NCBI GenBank assembly: GCA_017466065.1
Contig: JAFTUV010000022.1
Span: 1-9,516, forward strand
From: Bacteroidaceae bacterium
GTDB taxonomy: Bacteria; Bacteroidota; Bacteroidia; Bacteroidales; Bacteroidaceae
DNA length: 9,516 bases
Direction of reading: 5' to 3'
Of this stretch, positions 1-6,330 are shown one piece after another. The notes under the pieces are model-generated. The model ran no database searches and was not told where the DNA came from. It was given only the letters and a program-made list of their open reading frames with translations. The position numbers and the translations under genes are program-made. Every line of letters starts with the position of its first letter. Within the stretch, counting starts at the first letter, position 1.

Positions 1-344
1 CGGTGGAGGAGTTGCGATTTCTGCTTCACTTTGTCCTTTCGACCGCAGGGAGAAATCTCATTCAACAATGGTTATAGATTTCTCACATACGTTCGAAATG
101 ACACGGTTCTTCTGTCTGTTCTATTTTGGGCAGACACATCGGGCTGCCCCTGCGTTGCGTGTCTTGTCTTTTAAACTCTCCCTATCCCGACCATACTTTA
201 ATGAAAAAATAAAAGAGGTTCCCGATGAGCGAAGCGAATAACCTTGTGTGATGGACCTCTGTGAAAATATTGAGTATTCCCTTCTGTGGGTCGTCAGAAT
301 GATAAATAGGTGTAATATTGTATATAATTACCGTATTAAAATAT
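1..344. other. Non-coding region of inverted-repeat fragments
   Basis: No convincing gene is visible here. A frame open from base 1 to about 176 translates to a low-complexity, cysteine-rich peptide and covers an inverted repeat, so I treat it as chance. Three structures are seen: a long imperfect inverted repeat at 32-103 (listed separately); a short hairpin at 128-149 (GGGCAG pairing with CTGCCC); and a weak one in which AGAGGT at 214-219 can pair with ACCTCT at 255-260. The stretch lies downstream of the terminator of the minus-strand dipeptidyl-peptidase gene. What follows to the left lies outside the window. Confidence 0.6.
32..103. repeat. REP-like imperfect inverted repeat
   Basis: The left arm (32-58) begins TGTCCTTTCGACC and ends GAGAAATCT. 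The right arm (76-103), read on the other strand, begins TGTCATTTCGAAC and also ends GAGAAATCT. The arms pair over most of their 27-28 bases, with mismatches in the middle, and leave a 17-nt loop. Arms of this TTTCG...GAGAAATCT form recall dispersed intergenic repeats of Bacteroidales, but that family link is from memory and only one copy is seen here. It could be a REP/BIME-type element or a MITE remnant. There is no transposase nearby. Confidence 0.6.
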
Positions 345-348
345 CCTT

Positions 349-384
349 GAAAAAGAACAGGCTCGGCATTTCCTGCCGAGCCTG
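349..384 (-). terminator. Rho-independent terminator of the S46 peptidase gene
   Basis: A perfect 11-bp stem (CAGGCTCGGCA at 358-368 with its complement at 374-384) encloses a 5-nt loop. On the minus strand it is followed directly by TTCTTTTTC (357-349). It begins 25 nt after the stop codon of the peptidase gene and has the classic GC-rich stem plus U-tract of an intrinsic terminator. Confidence 0.9.
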
Positions 385-408
385 ATGCTACTTATAATAT
401 TCCGTTTT

Positions 409-2553
409 TTACTCCACAATATTCATTTCGTCGATAATGCGCTTGCAACCACCGAACTTCTCGATGATGAAAAGCACGTAACGTATATCCACATTTATGC
501 AACGTTGCAGTTTAGTGTTGAAGTTTATATCGCTGCTGAGCGACTCCCAGTTACCGTCGAACGCGAGTCCGATGAGCTCGCCACGTGCGTTCATCACAGG
601 GCTTCCGCTGTTGCCGCCTGTGATATCGTTGGTAGTGAGGAAGGCAACGGGCATATCACCGTTGGGCAATGCGTAACGGCCATAATCCTTTGCAAGATAG
701 AGCTCTTTTAGGCGTGCGGGCACGGTAAATTCGCTGTTGGTGCTATCCTCCTTCTCCATTACTCCATTCAGAGTGGTGTAGTGGTTGTAGGTAACACCGT
801 CCTTGGGCTGGTAGGCTTTGACGCTACCGTATGTGAGGCGCATTGTGAAGTTTGCATCGGGAGCCATAGGAGCACCGTCGGCCATTTCCATAAGGCCCTT
901 CAAATAGGTTTTGTGCAAGGGGTTTATAATAGAATCGAATTTCTCGCTCTCGGCGGCAAGCTCGTGATATTTGTTCCATATTGCCTTGCGCAGATTGCTT
1001 GCAAGGTCTTTGTCAAGAGCCTTCTGTGTAGGTTTTTTAAGGAACTTGTTGAGGTTCTTTTGGCTCGACATAATTGAGTTGCCGTACACCTCATCTACAT
1101 ATTTGGCAATGTCGCCTTTGTACTTCTTGTTCATTTCGTTCAACAGGGCGGGGCGTTCCTCCTCGGTTGTGAGTGAGATATAAAGGGGGAGAATCTCTTT
1201 GGCAACGCGACGGTCGACATTGTGGTTGTAGTCGCGGTTGTGTATCCAAGAATAAACGCCCTCGGCGTGTTTCTTCGCATTTTCAATGTTGTTGAACATT
1301 GTGTCGCTGCTTGCGTGCATATTGCGGTAGATAAACTCCACATTGCTTATTATTTCAATGATGAGTGTCATTAAATATTCGCTGCGGCTGCGGCTGTTTA
1401 TTGCTGCATTTATCTTCTCCACAACATTTTCATACTCCTTGTTGCCCACCTTCTGTGCAAATGCCTTGAACGCAGCCTCCTTCTCCAATTTTGTCTCTAC
1501 GACCTTATTGTCAACAATGGCCTTGTTCATTCCTATTGAGTTTTTCCAATAGTTGCTTATGCGTGCCATCTTGCTTGCATACTGGATGTTTACAGCTTCG
1601 TCCTTCTCCATCTCCTCGCGTATAACCTTCAACGAAGCATCGCGCATAGCTATGCGGGGCTCGTTCTGCGAGAACATACGGTGCTTAACCTCCTCGCCTG
1701 TGAGGTAGCGCGAGGTGCTGCCGGGAAAGCCCATAATCATAGCAAAGTCGTTATACTCGATGCCGGCAAGCGAGATATTAAGATATTTGGGGGTGCTCAG
1801 CGGAATGTTCTTGTCGCTGTAAGGGGCGGGGTTGCCGAGTGAGTCGCCATACACGCGGAATACCGAGAAGTCGCCTGTGTGGCGGGGCCACATCCAGTTG
1901 TCGGTCTCTCCGCCGAACTTGCCTATGGAATTGGGCGGGGTGCCCACAAGGCGCACATCGGTGTATTTCTTGTAATATACAAGGAAGTATTTGTTGCCCT
2001 CGAAGTAGGGGAGCAGTTGCGGCGAGAGGTATTTTTTGCTTTCGATGCTGTCGGCCTCGAACATTTCGGCTGCAATGCCGGCAAGCACTGTGCCGTCGAA
2101 CGACTCCTGCTCGGTTATTGTGCCATTGGCTATGCGGTTGTTAATATCCTCGGTAACATCCTTTATTTCACTCACAAAGGTGAAGTTAATGTCCTTGCAG
2201 GGGAGCTCTTCTTCGTAACTCTGGCTCCAAAAGCCGTCGCGCAGATAGTTGTGCTCCACGGCGCTTAACTGCTGTATGTAGCTGTAACCGCAGTGGTGGT
2301 TGGTGAGTATAAGGCCGTTGGGCGAAACAATTTCTCCGGTGCATCCGCCACCGAAGATACCGATGGCATCCTTTAACGAGGGTGTGCCGGGGGCATAAAT
2401 GTCGTCGGCTGTGAGTTCGAGTCCAAGCTCACGCATAGGTTTTTCGAGATTATGGCTGCGCATCAGTTGCAGTAGCCACATTCCTTCGTCGGCAAGCAGT
2501 TGTGCCGGCAGAATGGTTGCTGTAACAAGCAGTGTCAGAAAGATTTTTTTCAT
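409..2553 (-). CDS. dpp7: S46 family serine dipeptidyl-peptidase, DPP7-type
   Basis: This 714-residue protein matches the usual length of Bacteroidetes S46 peptidases, which remove dipeptides from the N-terminus of oligopeptides in the periplasm. A signal peptide is clear (MKK, hydrophobic core, probable cleavage after LLA near residue 21). The catalytic triad can be read as His87 in TNHHCG, Asp228 in HTGDFS and Ser649 in GGNSGSP. Cys71 and Cys88 probably form the disulfide known in the family. The residue 18 after the catalytic serine, which sets P1 specificity, is Gly667 (in AFDGNW). DPP11 enzymes carry Arg there and DPP7 enzymes Gly, so a preference for hydrophobic rather than acidic P1 residues is inferred. 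The gene has its own -7-like promoter element about 70 bp upstream, a hairpin terminator separating it from plsC, and a strong terminator after it, so it is probably monocistronic. The start is the only one giving an intact signal peptide. The family is very certain; the DPP7 subtype is likely. Confidence 0.95.
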   Translation of the reverse strand: MKKIFLTLLVTATILPAQLLADEGMWLLQLMRSHNLEKPMRELGLELTADDIYAPGTPSLKDAIGIFGGGCTGEIVSPNGLILTNHHCGYSYIQQLSAVEHNYLRDGFWSQSYEEELPCKDINFTFVSEIKDVTEDINNRIANGTITEQESFDGTVLAGIAAEMFEADSIESKKYLSPQLLPYFEGNKYFLVYYKKYTDVRLVGTPPNSIGKFGGETDNWMWPRHTGDFSVFRVYGDSLGNPAPYSDKNIPLSTPKYLNISLAGIEYNDFAMIMGFPGSTSRYLTGEEVKHRMFSQNEPRIAMRDASLKVIREEMEKDEAVNIQYASKMARISNYWKNSIGMNKAIVDNKVVETKLEKEAAFKAFAQKVGNKEYENVVEKINAAINSRSRSEYLMTLIIEIISNVEFIYRNMHASSDTMFNNIENAKKHAEGVYSWIHNRDYNHNVDRRVAKEILPLYISLTTEEERPALLNEMNKKYKGDIAKYVDEVYGNSIMSSQKNLNKFLKKPTQKALDKDLASNLRKAIWNKYHELAAESEKFDSIINPLHKTYLKGLMEMADGAPMAPDANFTMRLTYGSVKAYQPKDGVTYNHYTTLNGVMEKEDSTNSEFTVPARLKELYLAKDYGRYALPNGDMPVAFLTTNDITGGNSGSPVMNARGELIGLAFDGNWESLSSDINFNTKLQRCINVDIRYVLFIIEKFGGCKRIIDEMNIVE

Positions 2554-2622
2554 ATAGTTATTTGTTTAATGGATTTATTGCGAATGATAGATAATTAGGG
2601 AATGGCTCTCTTTTTCGCTCCG

Positions 2623-2630
2623 CGAAGATA
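2623..2630 (-). promoter_or_regulatory. Candidate -7 promoter element for the S46 peptidase
   Basis: On the minus strand this reads TATCTTCG, one base from the Bacteroidetes -7 consensus TAnnTTTG. It lies 70 bp upstream of the start codon, between the plsC terminator and the gene. No good TTTG -33 element was found at 19-21 bp spacing, so the call rests on the -7 motif, its position and its similarity to two other upstream sites in this window. Confidence 0.45.
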
Positions 2631-2697
2631 CATTAAAAAAAGCTATAAAACCCTCTTTTTATGAGAAAGTTGGTCGAAGCCCTTTCTTGCGTTGTAA

Positions 2698-2737
2698 ATA
2701 TAAATCACGAGCATCGGTAAATGCTCGTGATTTATAT
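2698..2737 (-). terminator. Hairpin terminator after plsC
   Basis: This is a perfect 17-bp inverted repeat (2698-2714 with 2721-2737) with a 6-nt loop. It starts 15 nt after the plsC stop codon. The lower stem is A/T-rich, so on the minus strand the descending arm ends GATTTATATTT, a moderately U-rich tail typical of intrinsic terminators. The position between plsC and the peptidase promoter fits a transcription boundary. On the plus strand no U-tract follows, so it is probably not bidirectional. Confidence 0.75.
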
Positions 2738-2752
2738 AAGTGTGTGGGTCTA

Positions 2753-3487
2753 TTATTGCCCGAGTGTCTTTGCAATGACAGCGTGCGATGTTTCCATAAG
2801 ATAGTCCACATTCTCGCTGTCACGGCTCTTGCTCAATATCGGCTCGTGGAAGGTGAGAGTGATGGGCGACCAGTGAAGGAAGATGCTGCCGGGAGGCATA
2901 ATCTTGTATGAGCCTTGTATGGCAACGGGCACCACAGGCAGTTGCGACATATTGGCAACAACGAACGCACCCTTCTTGAAACGGCCCATCTTGCCGTTGC
3001 GGCAACGGGTGCCTTCGGGGAATATGGACATCGATTTACCACTTTTCAATATTTTGAGAGCTTTGCGCAGAATATCCTTCTGGGGAGTCTTGCGGTCCAC
3101 AAAAATGTGGTCGGTGTCGGCGCAGGCCTTGCCGAGCAAAGGTACTTTGCGCAGCGACTCTTTCATCATCCATTTAAAGTTCTTCTCCACATAACCATAC
3201 ATTACGAGCACATCCCAATAGCCTTGGTGGTTGGCCACGAATATGTAATTCTGGTCTTTCTTCACATATTTGTCACGGTCAATCACTCGCACCGGAATAA
3301 GACATATCCAGCATACTACGCGGAAGAGAATGAGTGCCGGGTAATAGTCGCCGTTCTTTATCTTCAGATATCTGCCGCACAGGCTTATGAGAATGCAGGT
3401 GATGGCGATTACAAGTAACGATGCCCACCAAGCGAAGCACACTTGATAAAGCGCGTAAAGGGGGTGTAGAATTTTGCTTAATTTCAT
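2753..3487 (-). CDS. plsC: 1-acyl-sn-glycerol-3-phosphate acyltransferase (PlsC family)
   Basis: The enzyme transfers an acyl chain to lysophosphatidic acid to make phosphatidic acid at the inner membrane. The 244-residue protein carries the acyltransferase blocks in order: NHQGYWD (the HX4D motif, His87 and Asp92), FVDRK near 129-133, FPEGTR at 156-161, and the VPVVPVAI block near 183-190. Hydrophobic segments at about 15-38 and 51-67 would anchor the N-terminus in the membrane. Length and motif spacing are normal for PlsC. The gene follows the MetH-activation gene after 71 bp; it may be read through from pyrC and also have its own promoter at 3509-3516. A hairpin terminator follows. Some Bacteroidetes paralogues of this fold acylate other lipids (for example ornithine lipids), so the exact acceptor is inferred from family, not proven. 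Confidence 0.93.
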   Translation of the reverse strand: MKLSKILHPLYALYQVCFAWWASLLVIAITCILISLCGRYLKIKNGDYYPALILFRVVCWICLIPVRVIDRDKYVKKDQNYIFVANHQGYWDVLVMYGYVEKNFKWMMKESLRKVPLLGKACADTDHIFVDRKTPQKDILRKALKILKSGKSMSIFPEGTRCRNGKMGRFKKGAFVVANMSQLPVVPVAIQGSYKIMPPGSIFLHWSPITLTFHEPILSKSRDSENVDYLMETSHAVIAKTLGQ

Positions 3488-3508
3488 AGTCGATGATTTT
3501 TTGCTATG

Positions 3509-3516
3509 CGAATATA
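3509..3516 (-). promoter_or_regulatory. Candidate -7 promoter element for plsC
   Basis: The minus strand reads TATATTCG here, one base from TAnnTTTG, about 21 bp before the plsC start codon in a 71-bp gap. The motif lies within a small palindrome (GCTAT at 3503-3507 and ATAGC at 3514-3518). No clear -33 element is present. If real, plsC can be transcribed independently of pyrC and the MetH-activation gene. Confidence 0.4.
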
Positions 3517-3558
3517 GCTCAATTTTTTATTCTCGGGAAATTTATCGGTGCAAAAGAA

Positions 3559-4374
3559 CTATTTTAGTAGGTTTTTGTATAAGAATTTGTGTAAATATTC
3601 ACTTGGCAACCCTCGCCTTTCCGCATAGTCATGCAGTTGCTCGTCGCCAATCTTTCCTATTGCAAAATATCTTGCGGCGGGGTGTTTTATCATAAGCCCG
3701 CACACCGAGGCATTCGGCAGCATTGCCCCGTTGGGTGTGAGGGTTATTCCTATCTCCTGCAAGTTCAACAGGCTGTCGATAATGAATATTATAGACTGGT
3801 CGGGCAGGGAGGGGTAACCTACTGCCGGGCGTATGCCTTGATACTTTTCGGCATTAAGCTCGGCGGGCGACAGCTGTTCGTCGGGGGAGTAGCCCCATAA
3901 TTCCTGTTGGCAACGCACCTCCTTGTGCAGGAGCGTGGCGGCCGCCTCGGCAAGGCGCGATGCTGTCGTTTGAGCGAGCAATAGGGCGTATGTGTCCTGC
4001 TTGTTTCCTGTTGCGGTGCTTATGTCTGCCGTGGTTGCAAACAATCCTATTTTGTCGCCATAGGGCGATACAAAGTCGCTTAAACAGAGGTTGGGTCTGT
4101 CGGGGAGTGAGTGTTGCTGTCGCAACAGTGGAAGAGAAGTTCCCTCGACGATTATGTTGTCGCCGTCCGATTTTGTGTCGCACAGCCCGAAGATGGCTTT
4201 TGCAACCACGCAGTCCCTAATATCGTGCAACAGTGTTCCCGCGTCGCGCTTCACCTCCTGCGCCTTCTCGGTTCCGGCGGAGTGCGCATCTATGCCCCAA
4301 GCGTGGAAAAAATAGCTCCAATCGATGTAGGGGGCCAGCTGCCTTGCAGTGTAGCCGAACGTGAATTTCTTCAT
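3559..4374 (-). CDS. Stand-alone methionine synthase (MetH) activation-domain protein
   Basis: The 271-residue protein corresponds to only the C-terminal AdoMet-binding reactivation domain of cobalamin-dependent methionine synthase. That domain binds AdoMet and takes part in reductive methylation of cobalamin that has been oxidised to the inactive cob(II)alamin form. Hallmarks are YIDWSYFF near residues 16-23; LSDFVSP; RLAEAAA; the AdoMet-binding signature GIRPAVGYP at 180-188 (Arg182, Gly186, Tyr187); and ASVCGL...HPAARYFAIGKI followed by DYAERRG near the end. No homocysteine-, folate- or cobalamin-binding domains are attached, so it must act in trans on a MetH encoded elsewhere; split MetH systems of this kind are known in other bacteria. 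I place the start at the ATG at 4374-4372 (MKKFTFGY). The reading frame extends to 4506, but that part overlaps pyrC and translates to a basic peptide unlike the family. The start overlaps the pyrC stop as ATGA, which suggests translational coupling. No metH is visible in the window. Confidence 0.88.
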   Translation of the reverse strand: MKKFTFGYTARQLAPYIDWSYFFHAWGIDAHSAGTEKAQEVKRDAGTLLHDIRDCVVAKAIFGLCDTKSDGDNIIVEGTSLPLLRQQHSLPDRPNLCLSDFVSPYGDKIGLFATTADISTATGNKQDTYALLLAQTTASRLAEAAATLLHKEVRCQQELWGYSPDEQLSPAELNAEKYQGIRPAVGYPSLPDQSIIFIIDSLLNLQEIGITLTPNGAMLPNASVCGLMIKHPAARYFAIGKIGDEQLHDYAERRGLPSEYLHKFLYKNLLK

Positions 4375-5708
4375 CGGTTGAATGTGAGCATTTTTCCTTT
4401 TACCCTCTCGTTGATGCTCCCCTCGTCGTAGGCACATTCGCCGTTTACCCACGTTTGTGCAACCGCCCAGTTGAAGGTGCGCCCCTCGAACGGGCTCCAT
4501 CCGCACTTGCTTATTATATCTTTTTGCTCTATTGTGTGGGGCGCATTTGGCCGCAACAACACAAAGTCGGCAAAAAATCCTCTTTTAATATATCCTCGTC
4601 TGTTTATTTCAAAAATTCTGGCCGGGGCGTGACACATCTTTTCTACAAGAGTCTCTATCGAGAGTATGCCGCTGTCCACAAGTTCAAGCATCGCGAGTAG
4701 CGAGAATTGTATGCTTGGCATTCCCGATGCTGCGGTGAGTGCTCCTCCCTCTTTGTCTTTGAGCAGATGGGGCGCGTGGTCGGTGCCCACAAGGTCGATG
4801 AGCCCCTTCGACAAGGCCTTGCGAAGAGCCTCGCGGTCGTCACAGCTCTTTATTGCGGGGTTACATTTTATTCTTGTGCCCAGATGCTTGTAGTCGTCGC
4901 TGCAAAATGTCAAGTGCGCCGGGGTTACCTCCGATGTTATCTTCTTGTAGCCTATTGCCGCATTGCTTAAAAGCGAAAGTTCCTTCTTTGTGCTTATGTG
5001 CATAATGTGCAGCCTTGTGCCATATTTCCGCGCAAGCTCCACCGCACGCTTTGTGCTGTTGTAGCAGGCATTGCTGTTTCTTATCACAGGGTGATAGGTT
5101 ACATCGGGGTTCTCACCCGCCTCGGCAATAACCTTCTTTGTGTTACGCGCTATTATTTCTCCATCCTCGCAGTGCACGGCCAAGGGGATGTTCACGGTGC
5201 TGAATATCTCTTCGAGCTTCTTTTCATCGTCCACAAGCATATTGCCTGTGCTTGCCCCCATAAAAAGTTTTATGCCGCACACGCGGCGCGGGTTCAGCTT
5301 GCTCAAACGACGGCAATTGTCGTTTGTGGCTCCAAAGTAGAAGGAGTAGTTGATGAGGCTCTCCTCGCCGGCAATGGCGAACTTCTCCTTCAATGCCTCC
5401 ACCGTTGTTGTTTGCGGCTTTGTGTTGGGCATATCCATAAACGAGGTTACACCGCCTGCGGCAGCAGCACGGCTCTCGCTGTTTATGGTGGCCTTCTCGG
5501 TGAGCCCGGGCTCACGAAAATGCACGTGGTTATCAATTACTCCCGGAATAAGATAAAGCCCGTCGGCCTCTATTATTCGGTCATATTGCCCTTTGGGGCA
5601 CTTCTCGTTGCGGAAAATATGGGTAATCTTCCCTTTGCTTATTATAACCGAGCCGCGGAACGACTCTCCGTCGTTTACTATTATGGGGTTTTTTATAAGT
5701 ACTTTCAT
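4371..5708 (-). CDS. pyrC: Dihydroorotase, class I
   Basis: Dihydroorotase interconverts N-carbamoyl-aspartate and dihydroorotate, the third step of de novo pyrimidine synthesis, in the cytosol. The 445-residue protein has the full amidohydrolase metal site: HVHFREPG (His61 and His63), the carboxylated lysine Lys147 in GIKLFMG, His179 in VHCED, His237 in IMHIS, and Asp310 in GTDHAPH. The substrate-binding asparagine region PNTKP is at 94-98. No key residue is missing, so it should be active rather than one of the inactive PyrC-like (PyrX) homologues. It is the first gene of a minus-strand unit, preceded by a candidate -7 element 23 bp upstream. Its TGA stop overlaps the ATG of the MetH-activation gene by four bases. 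Confidence 0.96.
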   Translation of the reverse strand: MKVLIKNPIIVNDGESFRGSVIISKGKITHIFRNEKCPKGQYDRIIEADGLYLIPGVIDNHVHFREPGLTEKATINSESRAAAAGGVTSFMDMPNTKPQTTTVEALKEKFAIAGEESLINYSFYFGATNDNCRRLSKLNPRRVCGIKLFMGASTGNMLVDDEKKLEEIFSTVNIPLAVHCEDGEIIARNTKKVIAEAGENPDVTYHPVIRNSNACYNSTKRAVELARKYGTRLHIMHISTKKELSLLSNAAIGYKKITSEVTPAHLTFCSDDYKHLGTRIKCNPAIKSCDDREALRKALSKGLIDLVGTDHAPHLLKDKEGGALTAASGMPSIQFSLLAMLELVDSGILSIETLVEKMCHAPARIFEINRRGYIKRGFFADFVLLRPNAPHTIEQKDIISKCGWSPFEGRTFNWAVAQTWVNGECAYDEGSINERVKGKMLTFNR

Positions 5709-5730
5709 AGTCTTTCTCTACATTCTTGTG

Positions 5731-5738
5731 CGAAGATA
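5731..5738 (-). promoter_or_regulatory. Candidate -7 promoter element for pyrC
   Basis: The minus strand reads TATCTTCG, identical to the element upstream of the S46 peptidase and one base from TAnnTTTG. It sits 23 bp before the pyrC start codon, implying a 5' leader of roughly 15-20 nt. No convincing -33 TTTG is seen at the expected spacing. Confidence 0.45.
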
Positions 5739-5875
5739 GTGAAAAACCTTCTGTAAATCTCCTCTTTGTGCCCGATATTGCAAAATGTTCTTGTTAAACT
5801 ATGTTAATCGATTGGAGCGTAGAGGGCGTGTGGGGGAATTTGTTGCAGATTAATGTTTGACGGATTGATATTTTT
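5739..5875. other. Spacer between divergent promoters
   Basis: This stretch separates the pyrC promoter (minus strand) from the plus-strand promoter at 5876-5906. I see no gene, no strong hairpin and no recognisable riboswitch in it. Confidence 0.5.
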
Positions 5876-5906
5876 TTTGAAAAATTATATATTAGCATTA
5901 TATTTG
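5876..5906 (+). promoter_or_regulatory. Bacteroidetes-type sigma-ABfr promoter
   Basis: TTTG at 5876-5879, then exactly 19 bp, then TATATTTG at 5899-5906. This matches both halves of the Bacteroides consensus TTTG-N19-21-TAnnTTTG, which no other promoter candidate in the window does. The transcription start is expected about 5-7 bp downstream, near 5911-5913. The transcript would enter the structured leader before the large LRR gene. Confidence 0.75.
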
Positions 5907-5911
5907 CCAAT

Positions 5912-6247
5912 GGAAAAGTTGCAAAAAAGTTATTTGTAAACTTTACCCCCACGCCGAAGCCTTTTAAAGGCGGCAGGGTGGGACATATTGTTTAGAAGCG
6001 TTTACTTGACGCTTTGTTCTTGACGCATAGAAATCTGGCAGTTTCGAATTCAATCACGGACAAGGCAACGGTAGATGCCTATGGGCGTGTATTGCACGCA
6101 TAGGGTAGTGGTGCCATTGTCACCGCTACCGATTGTGTGTCTATATATCGGCGTGGGCTCTGCGTTGCTCGTTCTTGATTGAAGGGCGATGCCAGAGCCT
6201 CTATGCGTGGAACGAGCGACAGGTGCAGTTCCCACGCTTTTCTTTTT
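5912..6247 (+). ncRNA. Structured leader RNA or free ncRNA of unknown class
   Basis: About 335 nt between a strong promoter and a U-tract contain a string of potential hairpins: 5948-5982 (CCCACGCCG arm with a bulged complementary arm); 5996-6014 (AAGCGT with ACGCTT); 6078-6104 (CCTATG..CGTG with CACGCATAGG, 10 bp plus a 2-nt bulge); 6104-6130 (GGTAGTGGTG with CACCGCTACC, 10 bp including one G-U pair); and the large 6151-6237 stem. No plausible coding frame is present. I do not recognise tmRNA, RNase P RNA, SRP RNA or a known riboswitch. It may be an attenuator of the downstream LRR gene or an independent RNA. The 5' end is inferred from promoter spacing. Confidence 0.5.
6151..6247 (+). terminator. 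Large stem-loop with U-tract (attenuator-like) before the LRR gene
   Basis: The left arm at 6151-6174 pairs with the right arm at 6210-6237 in three segments: GCGTGGG with CCCACGC (7 bp); CTGC with GCAG (4 bp); and GTTGCTCGTTC with GAACGAGCGAC (11 bp with one G-U). A 2x2 internal loop and a 4-nt bulge separate them, and the apical loop is 35 nt. TTTTCTTTTT follows at 6238-6247. This is an intrinsic-terminator architecture, yet it lies 84 nt upstream of an open start codon on the same strand, so it either attenuates that gene or ends a separate small RNA. Confidence 0.7.
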
Positions 6248-6330
6248 ATATAAAATTATATGAGCACCGTTCATCATCGGGGAATTGTGATGGCAGAAGA
6301 ATTTTTTATTAACCATTAAACAATAACGCG

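Noticed and set aside
1..176. Plus-strand frame open from the left edge
   Set aside because: It runs across the inverted repeat and yields a low-complexity peptide with no family features. It is more likely non-coding repeat DNA.
2915..3418. 167-codon plus-strand frame opposite plsC
   Set aside because: It lies entirely antisense to the conserved acyltransferase blocks, and its translation shows no family features.
4375..4506. N-terminal extension of the MetH-activation frame to an ATG at 4506
   Set aside because: The 44 extra residues are basic and low-complexity, lie wholly within pyrC, and have no family match. The ATG at 4374 gives a normal protein and an ATGA overlap.
4998..5756. 252-codon plus-strand frame opposite pyrC
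   Set aside because: It is antisense to a clearly conserved dihydroorotase and has no recognisable domain, so it is a codon-bias shadow.
5912..6247. tmRNA, RNase P RNA, SRP RNA or cobalamin riboswitch
   Set aside because: I looked for their conserved cores (tag peptide and tRNA-like ends, the RNase P GGAAAGTCC region, the SRP GGAAG loop, the B12 box) and found none. Only a covariance search could exclude them fully.
6050..6316. 88-codon minus-strand frame in the intergenic leader
   Set aside because: No domain or convincing start is seen, and the DNA is better explained by consecutive RNA hairpins on the plus strand.
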